From: Bradyrhizobium huanghuaihaiense
GTDB lineage: Bacteria > Pseudomonadota > Alphaproteobacteria > Rhizobiales > Xanthobacteraceae
Direction: 5' to 3'
DNA length: 64,000 nucleotides
Assembly: GCF_007830635.1 (NCBI RefSeq)
Contig: NZ_VLLA01000002.1
Span: 558,001 to 622,000 of the forward strand
Program-made: the position numbers and the translations under genes
The notes under the pieces: generated by a model
Database searches by the model: none
What the model was told of the DNA's origin: nothing
Seen by the model: only the letters and a program-made list of their open reading frames with translations
Part shown: positions 16,039-25,564 of the stretch, one piece after another
Position numbering within the stretch: position 1 is the first letter of the stretch
Layout of the letters: each line of letters begins with the position of its first letter

Positions 16039-17004
16039 ATGACCCCTAAAGCCCTCTTTGCGGCCAGCGCCATGGCCGCCTTGCTGCTCGCGCTGCCGGC
16101 CAGTGCCGGCCAGCTCACCATCGGCTTCTCGCAGATCGGATCGGAATCCGGCTGGCGCGCGGCCGAGACGTCGGTCTCCAAGCAGGAAGCCGCCAAGCGC
16201 CAGGTCAATCTCAAGATCGCCGACGCCCAGCAGAAGCAGGAGAACCAGATCAAGGCGATCCGCTCCTTCATCGCGCAGAACGTCGATGCGATCTTCCTCG
16301 CTCCCGTCGTTTCGACCGGGTGGGACTCGGTGCTGAAGGAAGCCAAGGAGGCCAAGATCCCGGTCGTGCTGCTCGACCGCGACATCGATCCCTCCGGCAA
16401 GGAGCTTTATCTCACCGCGGTCACGTCAGACAGCGTGCACGAGGGCGCGGTCGCCGGCGAATGGCTGGCGAAGACCGTCGGTGAGAAGGCCTGCAACGTC
16501 GTCGAATTGCAGGGTACGGTCGGCGCCAGCGTCGCCGCCAACCGCAAGAAGGGCTTTGACACTGCCGTCGCCAAGCATCCGAACCTGAAGGTGGTGCGCA
16601 GCCAGACCGGCGACTTCACCCGCGCCAAGGGCAAGGAGGTGATGGAGAGCTTCATCAAGGCCGAAGGCGGCGGCAAGAACATCTGCGCCGTCTATGCCCA
16701 CAATGACGACATGATGGTCGGCGCGATCCAGGCGATGAAGGAAGCCGGCCTCAAGCCCGGCAAGGAGATCCTCACCGTCTCCATCGACGCGGTGCCCGAC
16801 ATCTTCAAGGCGATGGCCGCCGGCGAAGCCAATGCCACCGTCGAGCTGACGCCGAACATGGCCGGCCCCGCACTCGATGCCATCGCGGCCTTCAAGGACA
16901 AGGGCACGGTTCCGCCGAAATGGATCCAGACCGAGTCGAAGCTCTATACGGCTGCCGACGATCCGCAGAAGATCTACGACAGCAAGAAGGGCCTCGGTTA
17001 CTGA
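16039..17004 (+). CDS. ytfQ: Sugar ABC transporter substrate-binding protein (YtfQ-like)
   Basis: A 321-aa periplasmic binding protein with an N-terminal Sec signal (hydrophobic core ending LPASAG, about residues 1-23). The mature region begins QLTIGFSQIGSESGWRAAET, followed by ADAQQKQENQIKAIRSFIAQ and FLAPVVSTGWDSVL, which closely resembles E. coli YtfQ, the galactofuranose-binding protein. GGGAGA precedes the ATG at 16039. First gene of ytfQ-ytfR-ytfT-yjfF. Given the aldose-oxidising enzymes in the same operon, the sugar may be an arabinose, galactose or a furanose form of them. Confidence 0.92.
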   Translation: MTPKALFAASAMAALLLALPASAGQLTIGFSQIGSESGWRAAETSVSKQEAAKRQVNLKIADAQQKQENQIKAIRSFIAQNVDAIFLAPVVSTGWDSVLKEAKEAKIPVVLLDRDIDPSGKELYLTAVTSDSVHEGAVAGEWLAKTVGEKACNVVELQGTVGASVAANRKKGFDTAVAKHPNLKVVRSQTGDFTRAKGKEVMESFIKAEGGGKNICAVYAHNDDMMVGAIQAMKEAGLKPGKEILTVSIDAVPDIFKAMAAGEANATVELTPNMAGPALDAIAAFKDKGTVPPKWIQTESKLYTAADDPQKIYDSKKGLGY

Positions 17005-17014
17005 GGCGGGCTTC

Positions 17015-17041
17015 GCCGGACCGCGCGCTTTGCGGTCCGGC
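17015..17041. terminator. Strong stem-loop between the binding protein and ATPase genes
   Basis: GCCGGACCGC (17015-17024) pairs perfectly with GCGGTCCGGC (17032-17041) over a 7-base loop, 10 bp after the ytfQ stop. No T-run follows, so partial termination or 3'-end protection is more likely than full termination. Such elements often allow more binding protein than membrane components. Confidence 0.6.
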
Positions 17042-17119
17042 CCCCCTTCGAAACCGCTGCGCGAACGAATAGGCTGGGCGTCCGCATCGTTTGCGGGCGC
17101 CGGTGGGAGTGACGTCGCG

Positions 17120-18664
17120 ATGGAAAACAGCCTTGATCCTGCTCTGCCGCTGCTGGAAGTGCGCGGGATCAGCAAGAGCTTTGGCGCCGTGCGCGCGTTG
17201 CAGGAGGTCGACTTCACGCTGCGTGCCGGCGAGATCCATGCTCTGCTCGGCGAGAACGGCGCCGGCAAGTCCACACTGATCAAGGTCGTCACCGGCGTAT
17301 TCGCCCGCGATGCCGGCATTGTCAGGCTTGGTGGTGAAGAGGTCGCGCCGCGCTCGGCCAAGGCAGCGCTCCAGGCCGGTATCGCCACCGTGTACCAGGA
17401 GGTCAATCTGCTGCCGAACCTCTCGGTGGCGCAGAACCTGTTCCTCGACCGCCAGCCGATGCGCTTCGGCATCGTGCGCGAGGGCGAGATGCGCCGCCGC
17501 GCCAAGGCGTTGCTCGCGGATTTCGGCCTCGACATCGACGTCGCCGCGCCGCTCGGCAACTATTCCGTCGCGATTCAGCACGTCACCGCGATCGCCCGCG
17601 CGGTGGATCTCTCCGCGCGCGTGCTGATCCTGGACGAGCCGACCGCGAGCCTCGATCGGCATGAGGTCGAGATTCTCTTTCGCATCATGCGCCAGCTTGC
17701 CAAGCGCGGTATCGGCATCGTCTTCGTCAGCCACTTCCTCGACCAGGTCTACGAGATATCCGACCGCATCACCGTGCTGCGCAACGGCCGCCTCGTCGGC
17801 GAGCGCGAGACCGCCTCGCTGCCGCGGCTCGAGCTGATCCGGATGATGCTCGGCCGCGAACTTGCGGAAACCACCAGCGCGCGGGCGGCAACGCGCGAGC
17901 ATCAGGCGCGCGAGGTCTGTGCGAGCTTCGAGAATTACGGCAAGGCCGGCTATGTCGCGCCCTTCAGTCTCGAGCTGCGCCACGGCGAGGTGGTCGGCCT
18001 TGCCGGGCTGCTCGGCTCGGGCCGCACCGAGACGGCGCGGCTGGTGTTCGGCGCCGAACGTGCCGATGGCGGGCAGGCGAGGGTAGAGGGGGCACCGGTG
18101 CGGCTGCAGTCGCCGCGCGACGGCGTGCGCCACGGCTTTGGCTATTGCCCGGAGGAGCGCAAGACCGACGGCATCGTCGCCGAGCTCAGTGTGCGCGAGA
18201 ACATCGTGCTCGCGCTCCAGGCCAAGCGCGGCCTGCATCGACCGTTGTCGCGCCGCGAGCAGGACGAGATCGCGCGCCGTTACGTCAAGATGCTCGACAT
18301 CCGCCCGCCCGATCCGGAGCGGCCCGTGGGCCTGCTCTCCGGCGGCAACCAGCAAAAGGTGCTGCTGGCGCGCTGGCTTGCGACCTCGCCGCGGCTTCTC
18401 GTGCTGGACGAGCCGACCCGCGGCATCGATGTCGGCGCGCATGCCGAAATCATCCGCCTGATCCGCGAGCTCTGCGACGACGGGCTTGCGCTGCTCGTGA
18501 TCTCCTCGGAGCTGGACGAGATCGTGACCTATTCGGACCGCGTCGTCGTGCTACGCGACCGCGCCCATATCGAGGAGCTCGCGGGCGAGGCGATCGACGT
18601 CGGCAACATTCTCGCCGCCATTGCCGCCGATGGCGCCGCGGTTGCGCTTGAGGCCCACACATGA
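17120..18664 (+). CDS. ytfR: Sugar ABC transporter ATP-binding protein, duplicated domain (YtfR-like)
   Basis: A 514-aa protein with two ABC domains, as in the ribose/galactose class. The first has Walker A GENGAGKST (about 47-55) and Walker B VLILDEPTASLD. The second lacks an intact Walker A (LLGSGRTETARL) but has LSGGNQQKVLLARWL and LVLDEPTRGIDVG. This asymmetry is normal for the family. The ATG at 17120 follows GGGAG at 17105-17109. It overlaps ytfT by ATGA. Confidence 0.92.
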   Translation: MENSLDPALPLLEVRGISKSFGAVRALQEVDFTLRAGEIHALLGENGAGKSTLIKVVTGVFARDAGIVRLGGEEVAPRSAKAALQAGIATVYQEVNLLPNLSVAQNLFLDRQPMRFGIVREGEMRRRAKALLADFGLDIDVAAPLGNYSVAIQHVTAIARAVDLSARVLILDEPTASLDRHEVEILFRIMRQLAKRGIGIVFVSHFLDQVYEISDRITVLRNGRLVGERETASLPRLELIRMMLGRELAETTSARAATREHQAREVCASFENYGKAGYVAPFSLELRHGEVVGLAGLLGSGRTETARLVFGAERADGGQARVEGAPVRLQSPRDGVRHGFGYCPEERKTDGIVAELSVRENIVLALQAKRGLHRPLSRREQDEIARRYVKMLDIRPPDPERPVGLLSGGNQQKVLLARWLATSPRLLVLDEPTRGIDVGAHAEIIRLIRELCDDGLALLVISSELDEIVTYSDRVVVLRDRAHIEELAGEAIDVGNILAAIAADGAAVALEAHT

Positions 18665-19653
18665 CAGCGCTGTTGCCGCGCCGCGGCCTCGCCCAGATCC
18701 TGGCGCTGATCGTCATCCTCGCGGTCGACCGCGTGGTGTCGCCGCAATTCTTCGATCTGCGCCTGCAGGACGGCCGGCTGTTCGGCAGCCTGATCGACGT
18801 GCTCAACCGCGGCACGCCGGTGGCGCTGCTCTCGCTGGGCATGGTGCTGGTGATCGCGACGCGCGGCATCGATCTCTCCGTCGGCGCGGTCATGGCCATC
18901 TGCGGCGCTATCGCGGCGAGTCTCGCCGACAGCCACGGCCTGCCGGTGGTGCTGGCAGCCGCGCTCGGCGCCGGCCTCGTTTGCGGCCTCTGGAACGGTT
19001 TTCTCGTCGCCGTGCTCGGCATGCAGCCGATCGTGGCGACGCTGATCCTGATGGTGGCGGGTCGCGGCATCGCCCAACTCATCACCGAAGGACGCATCGT
19101 GACGTTTTCATCGCCGGACCTGGTCTGGCTCGGCAATGGCTCGGTGCTCGGCCTGCCGGTGCCGGTCGTGATCGCCCTGGGCATGCTGATCCTCACCGGC
19201 GCAGTGGTGCGCGGCTCCGCGCTCGGCCTGCTGATCGAGGCGACCGGCGGCAACGCGCGCGCGAGCGAGCTCGCCGGCGTCGGCACCCGCGCGATGATTT
19301 TGGCGGTCTATGTCTGGTGCGGCGTCTGCGCCGCGCTCGCCGGCGTGATCGCGGCGGCCGACATCATGGGCGCGGATGCCAACAATGCCGGCCTCTGGCT
19401 CGAGCTCGACGCGATCCTGGCCGTCGTGATCGGCGGTACCTCGCTGTTCGGTGGCCGCTTCAGTCTCGTGCTCGCGGTGCTGGGGGCGCTGATCATCCAG
19501 ACCATGAACACCGGCATTCTGCTCTCGGGCTATCCGCCGGAGTTCAACCTGCTGGTCAAGGCGGTGGTGGTGCTCGCGGTGTTGCTGCTACAATCGCCGA
19601 AATTCTCTGGTCTCGCCGGCATCGCCGCGCGGCTGCGGAGGACCAAAGCATGA
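18661..19653 (+). CDS. ytfT: Sugar ABC transporter permease (YtfT-like)
   Basis: A 330-aa inner-membrane permease of the RbsC/AraH class. It carries GMVLVIATRGIDLSVGAVMA, the conserved motif of the class, and the ATPase-contact region AILAVVIGGTSLFGGRFSL. Overlaps both neighbours by four bases. Forms a heterodimer with YjfF in the YtfQRT-YjfF system. Confidence 0.92.
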   Translation: MTALLPRRGLAQILALIVILAVDRVVSPQFFDLRLQDGRLFGSLIDVLNRGTPVALLSLGMVLVIATRGIDLSVGAVMAICGAIAASLADSHGLPVVLAAALGAGLVCGLWNGFLVAVLGMQPIVATLILMVAGRGIAQLITEGRIVTFSSPDLVWLGNGSVLGLPVPVVIALGMLILTGAVVRGSALGLLIEATGGNARASELAGVGTRAMILAVYVWCGVCAALAGVIAAADIMGADANNAGLWLELDAILAVVIGGTSLFGGRFSLVLAVLGALIIQTMNTGILLSGYPPEFNLLVKAVVVLAVLLLQSPKFSGLAGIAARLRRTKA

Positions 19654-20630
19654 AAGGCCTGCCGCCGGTTCTCATCACCGCCATCGTGCTCGTCGCGGGC
19701 TTTGCGATCTGCGCCATGCAATTCCCCAACATCGCCTCCACCCGCGTGGTCGGCAATCTGCTCACCGACAATGCCTTTCTCGGCATCGTCGCGACCGGCA
19801 TGACCTTCGTCATCATCTCCGGCGGCATTGACCTCTCGGTCGGCTCGGTGATCGGCTTCACCACGGTGTTCGTCGCGCTGGCGATCGAGCGCTGGGGCGT
19901 GCCGCCGCTGGTCGCCTTCATGGCCATCCTCGCGCTGTCGGCGGCGTTTGGCGCGGCGATGGGGGCGGTGATTCACGTCTTCGATCTGCCGCCCTTCATC
20001 GTCACGCTCGCCGGGATGTTCCTCGCCCGTGGTGCGAGCTTCCTGCTCTCGACGGAATCGGTGCCGATCACCGCACCGGTCTATTCCACCGTGTCGGACT
20101 TCGCGCTACGCATGCCCGGCGGCGGGCGATTGACGGCGATCGCGATCATCATGCTCGTGATCGTGATCGGCGGCGCCTTGCTGCTGCATCTCACGAGGTT
20201 CGGCGCCAACGTCTATGCGCTCGGCGGCAGCCGGACCACCGCGAGCCTGATGGGCGTTGCCGTCGGCAAGATGACGATCAAGATCTACATGCTGTCGAGC
20301 CTGCTTGCGGGGATCGCCGGCATCGTCTTCTCCTTCTACACCAGCGCCGGTTATTCGCTCTCGGCCGTCGGCGTCGAGCTCGACAGCATCGCGGCCGTCG
20401 TGATCGGCGGCACGCTGCTCACGGGCGGACAGGGCTCGGTGATCGGTACCTTCCTCGGCGTATTGATCCAGGGCATGATCCAGACCTACATCAATTTCGA
20501 TGGCACGTTGTCGAGCTGGTGGACCAAGATCGCGACCGGCGTCTTGCTGTTCGCCTTCATCGCCCTGCAGCAGGGGCTGGTCGCGCTGGCGCGCCGGCCG
20601 GTGGCCAAGAGCGCAGGAGCGGCGTCATGA
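19650..20630 (+). CDS. yjfF: Sugar ABC transporter permease (YjfF-like)
   Basis: A 326-aa inner-membrane permease, second permease of the transporter. Motifs GMTFVIISGGIDLSVGSVIG and IAAVVIGGTLLTGGQGSVIG are of the same class as YtfT, and the order after ytfT matches E. coli. The ATG at 19650 overlaps the ytfT stop. Its stop overlaps the start of the GntR regulator, so the regulator is co-translated. Confidence 0.9.
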   Translation: MKGLPPVLITAIVLVAGFAICAMQFPNIASTRVVGNLLTDNAFLGIVATGMTFVIISGGIDLSVGSVIGFTTVFVALAIERWGVPPLVAFMAILALSAAFGAAMGAVIHVFDLPPFIVTLAGMFLARGASFLLSTESVPITAPVYSTVSDFALRMPGGGRLTAIAIIMLVIVIGGALLLHLTRFGANVYALGGSRTTASLMGVAVGKMTIKIYMLSSLLAGIAGIVFSFYTSAGYSLSAVGVELDSIAAVVIGGTLLTGGQGSVIGTFLGVLIQGMIQTYINFDGTLSSWWTKIATGVLLFAFIALQQGLVALARRPVAKSAGAAS

Positions 20631-21403
20631 CCTCGCGCATCGTCGTCATCCCGACGCGGCGGGCTCACTCCAACCACGCGGAGGTGGCCCGCTCGATCGG
20701 TGTCGATATCATCGCCGGCCGCTACGCGGAAGGCACGCGCCTGCCCGGCGATGCCGAGATGATCGCGATGTTCGGCGTGTCACGCCCGGTGCTGCGCGAG
20801 AGTGTGAAGACGCTGGTCGCCAAGGGCCTGCTCACCACCAAGGCGCGGGTCGGCACCGTCGTGCGCGAGCGCGGCGCCTGGAACATGTTCGACGCCGACG
20901 TGCTGGCCTGGCACCTCGACGCCGGCATCGACAAGCGCTTCCTCAACGACCTCGCCGAGATTCGTCTGGCGGTCGAGCCGCGCGCGGCCATGCTCGCGGC
21001 CGCGCAGCGGTCCGAGGAGGACATCGCCGAGCTCCGCCGCAGCATGGACCGCATGCGGCGTGAAGCCTCCGACTCGGTCGGCTTTGCCGATGCCGATCTC
21101 GCGCTTCACGTTGGCGTGGCACGGGCCTCCGGCAATCTGTTCATGCGCTCGATCGGGCACGTCATCGAGGCAGCCTTACGCGCGTCGTTCCTGCTCAGCG
21201 CTCCGGTCGAGACGGAGGATCGCGACACCGTGCTGCTCTGGCACCAGAAGATCGTCGATGCCATCGCGGCCGGTGATGCGGACGCCGCATCCGAGGCCAT
21301 GGTCTATGTCATTCACAACGGCATGCGCCGCCACGAGGGCACGGTGATCGAGACCGCCCCGGCCGAGCCGCTGCCGTCTGCAGATACTGGAGAACAAGCG
21401 TGA
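20627..21403 (+). CDS. GntR-family (FadR subfamily) transcriptional regulator
   Basis: A 258-aa regulator with an N-terminal winged helix (SIGVDIIAGRYAEGTRLPGD, AEMIAMFGVSRPVLRESVKT, about residues 24-65) and a C-terminal FCD domain with likely metal-binding D and H residues (DADLALHVGVARASGN and WHQKIVDAI). It is embedded in the sugar operon, overlapping genes on both sides, so it most likely responds to the sugar or its acid and controls this operon. The palindrome at 15911-15929 is its candidate operator. Confidence 0.9.
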   Translation: MTSRIVVIPTRRAHSNHAEVARSIGVDIIAGRYAEGTRLPGDAEMIAMFGVSRPVLRESVKTLVAKGLLTTKARVGTVVRERGAWNMFDADVLAWHLDAGIDKRFLNDLAEIRLAVEPRAAMLAAAQRSEEDIAELRRSMDRMRREASDSVGFADADLALHVGVARASGNLFMRSIGHVIEAALRASFLLSAPVETEDRDTVLLWHQKIVDAIAAGDADAASEAMVYVIHNGMRRHEGTVIETAPAEPLPSADTGEQA

Positions 21404-22326
21404 CAGACCTTCGTATCGCCATAGTCGGCTTCGGCAAGATCGCGCGCGATCAGCATGTGGGCGCGATCGCGGCGACACCGGGCGCAACGCTCGCGGCCGT
21501 GGCGAGCCGCAATGCCTCGCTGCCGGACCTGCCGCATTTCGCCACCATCGAGGAGCTGCTGGAAAAAGGTCCGCCGATCGACGCGGTCTCGCTCTGCACG
21601 CCGCCGCAGGTGCGCCGCGCCCAGGCCGCCGCGGCGCTCGCCGCCGGCAAGCATGTCATGCTGGAGAAGCCGCCGGGCACCGGCGTTGCCGAGCTCGATC
21701 CGCTGATCGCGATGGCGACTGATGCGAAGCGAACGCTGTTTGCCACCTGGCATTCGCGCTACGCGCCGGCGGTCGAGCCGGCCCGCGAATGGCTGGCCAC
21801 GCGCCGGATCAAATCCGCGCACATCAACTGGAAGGAGGACGTCCGCGTCTGGCATCCCGGTCAGGCCTGGATCTGGGAACCAGGCGGGCTCGGCGTGTTC
21901 GATCCCGGCATCAACGCGCTATCGATCCTGACCCGCATCCTGCCGCAGCCGGTGTTCGTCACTGCGGCCGAGCTTGCCTTCCCGGCCAATTGCCAGGCGC
22001 CGATCGCCGCGAACCTGAACCTGACTGATATCAGAGGCCTGCCCATCACCGCCGAGTTCGACTTCCGGCAGACCGGCCCGCAGAGCTGGGATATCCTCGT
22101 GGAAACAGACCAGGGCCGGATGACATTGTCTGATGGCGGCCGGCGGATGGCCGTCGACGGTAAGGCCATTGCGGATGCGCCCGATCAGGAATATCGCGAG
22201 CTGTACCAGCGCTTCGTCAGGCTGGCGGCGTCAGGCGCAAGCGATGTCGATCTGGCGCCGCTGCGTCTCGTCGCCGACTCTTTCCTGCTCGGCAAGCGCA
22301 CGATCGTCGAACCGTTTGTGGACTGA
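21400..22326 (+). CDS. L-arabinose / D-galactose 1-dehydrogenase, Gfo/Idh/MocA family
   Basis: A 308-aa NAD(P)-dependent oxidoreductase that oxidises the C1 of an aldose to a lactone. It resembles the Azospirillum brasilense L-arabinose 1-dehydrogenase throughout: GFGKIARDQH at the Rossmann loop, AVSLCTPPQVR, GKHVMLEKPPG (about 84-94, the family's EKP motif), FATWHSRYAPAVEPAREWLA, and WHPGQAWIWEPGGLGVFDPG. It starts with GTG at 21400, overlapping the previous stop. The next genes supply epimerase and lactonase, completing the first oxidative steps. L-arabinose versus D-galactose cannot be decided from sequence, as these enzymes often take both. Confidence 0.9.
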   Translation: MTDLRIAIVGFGKIARDQHVGAIAATPGATLAAVASRNASLPDLPHFATIEELLEKGPPIDAVSLCTPPQVRRAQAAAALAAGKHVMLEKPPGTGVAELDPLIAMATDAKRTLFATWHSRYAPAVEPAREWLATRRIKSAHINWKEDVRVWHPGQAWIWEPGGLGVFDPGINALSILTRILPQPVFVTAAELAFPANCQAPIAANLNLTDIRGLPITAEFDFRQTGPQSWDILVETDQGRMTLSDGGRRMAVDGKAIADAPDQEYRELYQRFVRLAASGASDVDLAPLRLVADSFLLGKRTIVEPFVD

Positions 22327-22328
22327 AC

Positions 22329-23408
22329 ATGGCCGGCTCAAGGAAAATAGAAAAGGACGTCTTCGGAACACTGCCCGACGGCCGCAAGGTCGAACGCATC
22401 GTGCTGCGCGGGCAGGGCGGCTTCGAGGCTCGCATCATCACCCATGGCGCGGTGATCCAGGCGCTGATCGCGCCTGATACCAAAGGTGGTTACGACGACG
22501 TCGTGCTTGGCCATGACGACTTCGCCGGCTATCTCGCCGAACGGAAGTTCTTGGGCGCCACCGTCGGCCGCTATGCCAACCGCATCGCAAAGGGACAATT
22601 CTCGCTCGACGGCGAAACGGTGCAGCTCCCCGTCAACAACGGCCCGAACGCGCTGCACGGCGGTCTCGATGGTTTCGATCGCAAGCTCTGGGAGATTGCC
22701 GCGATCGACGAGGGCGTCGAGCCCGCGGTGACGCTCACCTATTCCAGTCCCCATGGTGAGGAGAATTATCCCGGCAAGCTCGACGTCCGCCTGACCTATC
22801 GCATCACGGGCCCGACCGAGCTGTCGCTGGCGATGGAAGCGCGAACCGACCGGCCGACCATCGTCAACCTGACCAACCATAGCTTCTTCAATCTGGAAGG
22901 CGCCACGTCAGGCACGTCCATTCTCGACCATCGCTTGACGGTCGCGGCCGAGCATTTCCTCGCCATCGATCCCACCGCCATTCCGCTGCCGGAGCCGCCG
23001 CGCGCGGTGGCCGGCACGCCGTTCGACTTCCGCCATCCGCACGCCGTCAGCGAGCGCATCCGCGAAAGCGATCCGCAATTGCGCAACGGCAGGGGCTACG
23101 ACCATACCTATTGCCTCGGCCGCGATGGCATGCTTGCGCTCGCCGCGCGGCTGGAGGCACCGCGCTCGGGACGCGTCATGGAGCTGCTCACCAATCAGCC
23201 CGGGCTTCAGGTCTATTCCGGCAACTACCTCGACGGCACGATCTCGGGCAAGGGCGGCAAGCTGATCCGGCAGTCGGACGCCATGTGCCTGGAGCCGCAC
23301 ATCTGGCCCGACGCACCGAACCGGCCGGACTTTCCGAGCCCGCGCCTCGATCCCGGCCAAGTCTACCGGCATCACACCGTCTATCGCTTTGGAGTGAGGG
23401 CGTCATGA
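22329..23408 (+). CDS. galM: Aldose 1-epimerase (mutarotase)
   Basis: A 359-aa protein interconverting alpha and beta anomers of aldoses, which supplies the right anomer to the C1 dehydrogenase. Family motifs are present: GRYANRIAKGQFSL, NALHGGLDGFDRKLW with the first histidine, LTNHSFFNL with the catalytic acid histidine, and CLEPHIWPDAPN with the catalytic base glutamate. It begins 2 bp after the dehydrogenase and overlaps the lactonase at its end. Confidence 0.93.
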   Translation: MAGSRKIEKDVFGTLPDGRKVERIVLRGQGGFEARIITHGAVIQALIAPDTKGGYDDVVLGHDDFAGYLAERKFLGATVGRYANRIAKGQFSLDGETVQLPVNNGPNALHGGLDGFDRKLWEIAAIDEGVEPAVTLTYSSPHGEENYPGKLDVRLTYRITGPTELSLAMEARTDRPTIVNLTNHSFFNLEGATSGTSILDHRLTVAAEHFLAIDPTAIPLPEPPRAVAGTPFDFRHPHAVSERIRESDPQLRNGRGYDHTYCLGRDGMLALAARLEAPRSGRVMELLTNQPGLQVYSGNYLDGTISGKGGKLIRQSDAMCLEPHIWPDAPNRPDFPSPRLDPGQVYRHHTVYRFGVRAS

Positions 23409-24286
23409 TGGAACAGGTGCCGACCTCGGTTCTATCCGCCGAGCAATGTCATCTCGGCGAAGGGCCGACCTATGATGCGACCACCGACACCGCCTGGTGG
23501 TTCGATATCCGCGAAGGCAAGCTGTTCGAGGCGCAGCTCGGTAGCGGCTCTGTCCGTATCCACGCGCTCGGCCGGATGGCGAGCGCGCTCGGGCGCATCG
23601 ACGCCGAGCGGCAGTTGATCGTGGCGGAAGACGGGCTCTATATCCGCAAGCTCGCGGACGGCGCCATGACGTTGTTCTGTCCGCTCGAGGCGGACAACCC
23701 GGCGACGCGCTCAAACGATTGCCGCGTGCACCAGTCCGGCACATTCTGGATCGGCACCATGGGCAAGAAGGCCGAGCCGAAGGCGGGGGCGATCTACGCG
23801 CTCCATCGCGGCAAGATCTCGACGCTGTTTCCCGGCATCAGCATTCCCAATTCGATCTGCTTCTCGCCCGATGGCGCCACCGGCTATTTCACCGATACCC
23901 CGCGCGCCATGCTCTACGCCGTCCCGCTCAACCCCGCGACCGGCCTGCCGCGCGGCGAACCGGAGGTGCTGCTGCGCCACAGCGGCATCGGCGGCCTCGA
24001 CGGCTCGGTGTGCGACGCCGATGGGCAGATCTGGAATGCCTGCTGGGGCGCGAGCCGCGTCGATGTCTACTCGCCGCAAGGCGAACGCCTGCGCTCGATC
24101 GGCGTGCCGGCGAAGCAGGCGAGTTGCCCGGCCTTCGTCGGCCCCGACCTGTCGCGCCTGCTCGTCACCTCGGCCTGGCAGGACATGGACGCGGCGGCAC
24201 GCGCCGCCGATCCGCAAGCCGGCTGCACCTTCCTGCTCGAAGCATCCGCGCGCGGTCGCGCGGAGCCCGATGTCAAGCTCGCATAG
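23405..24286 (+). CDS. SMP-30/gluconolactonase-family sugar lactonase
   Basis: A 293-aa six-bladed propeller lactonase that opens the aldonolactone made by the dehydrogenase. Metal-site residues are visible in CHLGEGPTYD (Glu), the SND motif RSNDCRVH, SIPNSICFSPD (Asn) and GGLDGSVCDADG (Asp). An L-arabinolactonase or galactonolactonase role follows from context. The ATG at 23405 overlaps the epimerase stop. Last gene before a 70-bp gap and chvE. Confidence 0.9.
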   Translation: MMEQVPTSVLSAEQCHLGEGPTYDATTDTAWWFDIREGKLFEAQLGSGSVRIHALGRMASALGRIDAERQLIVAEDGLYIRKLADGAMTLFCPLEADNPATRSNDCRVHQSGTFWIGTMGKKAEPKAGAIYALHRGKISTLFPGISIPNSICFSPDGATGYFTDTPRAMLYAVPLNPATGLPRGEPEVLLRHSGIGGLDGSVCDADGQIWNACWGASRVDVYSPQGERLRSIGVPAKQASCPAFVGPDLSRLLVTSAWQDMDAAARAADPQAGCTFLLEASARGRAEPDVKLA

Positions 24287-24356
24287 GAGACCCCAAGCAA
24301 CCGACCTCCGTTCTCGACGACACGAAGAAACAGTCTGACACCCAAGGGAGTGAAAC

Positions 24357-25430
24357 ATGCTGAAACTGAAGACGACATTCCTCGCGCTGGCGCTCGCCGG
24401 CGCTGCGACGATGGCCACGGGCCTGTCCGCCACCGCGCAGGACAAGGCAACCGTCGGCATTTCCATGCCGACCAAATCGTCGGCGCGCTGGATCGACGAC
24501 GGCAACAACATGGTCAAGGTGCTGAAGGAGCGCGGCTACAACACCGACCTGCAATATGCCGAGGACGACATTCCGAACCAGCTCTCGCAGGTCGAGAACA
24601 TGGTGACCAAGGGCGCCAAGGCGCTGGTGATCGCCGCGATCGACGGCACCACGCTGTCCGACGTGCTCAAGCAGGCGAAAGCAAAAGGCATCACCGTGAT
24701 CGCCTATGACCGCCTGATCCGCGGAACGCCGAACGTCGACTATTACGCGACCTTCGACAATTTCCAGGTCGGCGTGCTCCAGGCGGAGTCGCTCGTGCAG
24801 GGCCTCGGCCTGAAGGACGGCAAGGGCCCCTTCAACATCGAGCTGTTCGGCGGCTCGCCCGACGACAACAACGCCTACTTCTTCTACAACGGTGCGATGA
24901 GCGTGCTGAAGCCGTACATCGACAGCGGCAAGCTCGTCGTCGTGTCCGGCCAGATGGGCATGGACAAGGTCGCGACCCTGCGCTGGGACGGCGCCACCGC
25001 CCAGGCCCGCATGGACAATCTGCTCAGCGCCTACTACGGCAACAAGAAGGTCAACGCCGTGCTGTCGCCCTATGATGGCCTCTCGATTGGCATCATCTCC
25101 TCGCTGAAGGGCGTCGGCTACGGCAGCGCCGACCAGCCGATGCCTGTTATCTCGGGCCAGGACGCCGAGGTGCCGTCGATCAAGGCCATGCTGCGCGGCG
25201 ACCAGTACTCGACCATCTTCAAGGACACCCGCGACCTCGCCAAGGTGACCGCCGACATGGTCGACGCCGCGCTTGCCGGCAAGCAGGTGACGGTCAACGA
25301 CAGCAAGACCTACGAGAACGGCGTCAAGACCGTGCCGTCCTATCTGCTCAAGCCGGTCGTGGTCTACAAGGACAATTGGGAGAAGACGCTGGTCGACAGC
25401 GGCTACTACAAGAAGTCGCAGTTCCAGTAA
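24357..25430 (+). CDS. chvE: Multiple sugar-binding periplasmic protein ChvE
   Basis: A 357-aa binding protein with a Sec signal (hydrophobic core, cleavage near SATAQD, about residue 27). The mature part begins [20 protein letters not shown] and contains LNQ-type sequences typical of ChvE, such as [39 protein letters not shown] and [11 protein letters not shown]. ChvE binds several aldoses including arabinose, galactose, glucose and xylose. AAGGGAG precedes the ATG. It forms a transporter with gguA and gguB downstream, separated by a palindromic repeat. Two aldose importers therefore flank the same set of oxidising enzymes. Confidence 0.93.
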   Translation: MLKLKTTFLALALAGAATMATGLSATAQDKATVGISMPTKSSARWIDDGNNMVKVLKERGYNTDLQYAEDDIPNQLSQVENMVTKGAKALVIAAIDGTTLSDVLKQAKAKGITVIAYDRLIRGTPNVDYYATFDNFQVGVLQAESLVQGLGLKDGKGPFNIELFGGSPDDNNAYFFYNGAMSVLKPYIDSGKLVVVSGQMGMDKVATLRWDGATAQARMDNLLSAYYGNKKVNAVLSPYDGLSIGIISSLKGVGYGSADQPMPVISGQDAEVPSIKAMLRGDQYSTIFKDTRDLAKVTADMVDAALAGKQVTVNDSKTYENGVKTVPSYLLKPVVVYKDNWEKTLVDSGYYKKSQFQ

Positions 25431-25441
25431 GAGTTGCTACT

Positions 25442-25541
25442 CCGTCATTCCGGGGCGATGCGCAGCATCGAACTCAGGTGCGCAATTGCGCACCTGAGAA
25501 TCTCGAGGTTCCGGGTTCGCCCTTCGGGCGCCCCGGAACGA
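25442..25541. repeat. Intergenic palindromic repeat between chvE and gguA
   Basis: CGTCATTCCGGGGCGATGCG is mirrored at the far end by GGCGCCCCGGAACGACG. An inner perfect hairpin CTCAGGTGCGCAATTGCGCA with CCTGAG lies between. Related to the element at 11158-11235. A 3' stem here could protect the abundant chvE message. Confidence 0.85.
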
Positions 25542-25564
25542 CGGCGATTTAGGGACATGACACA

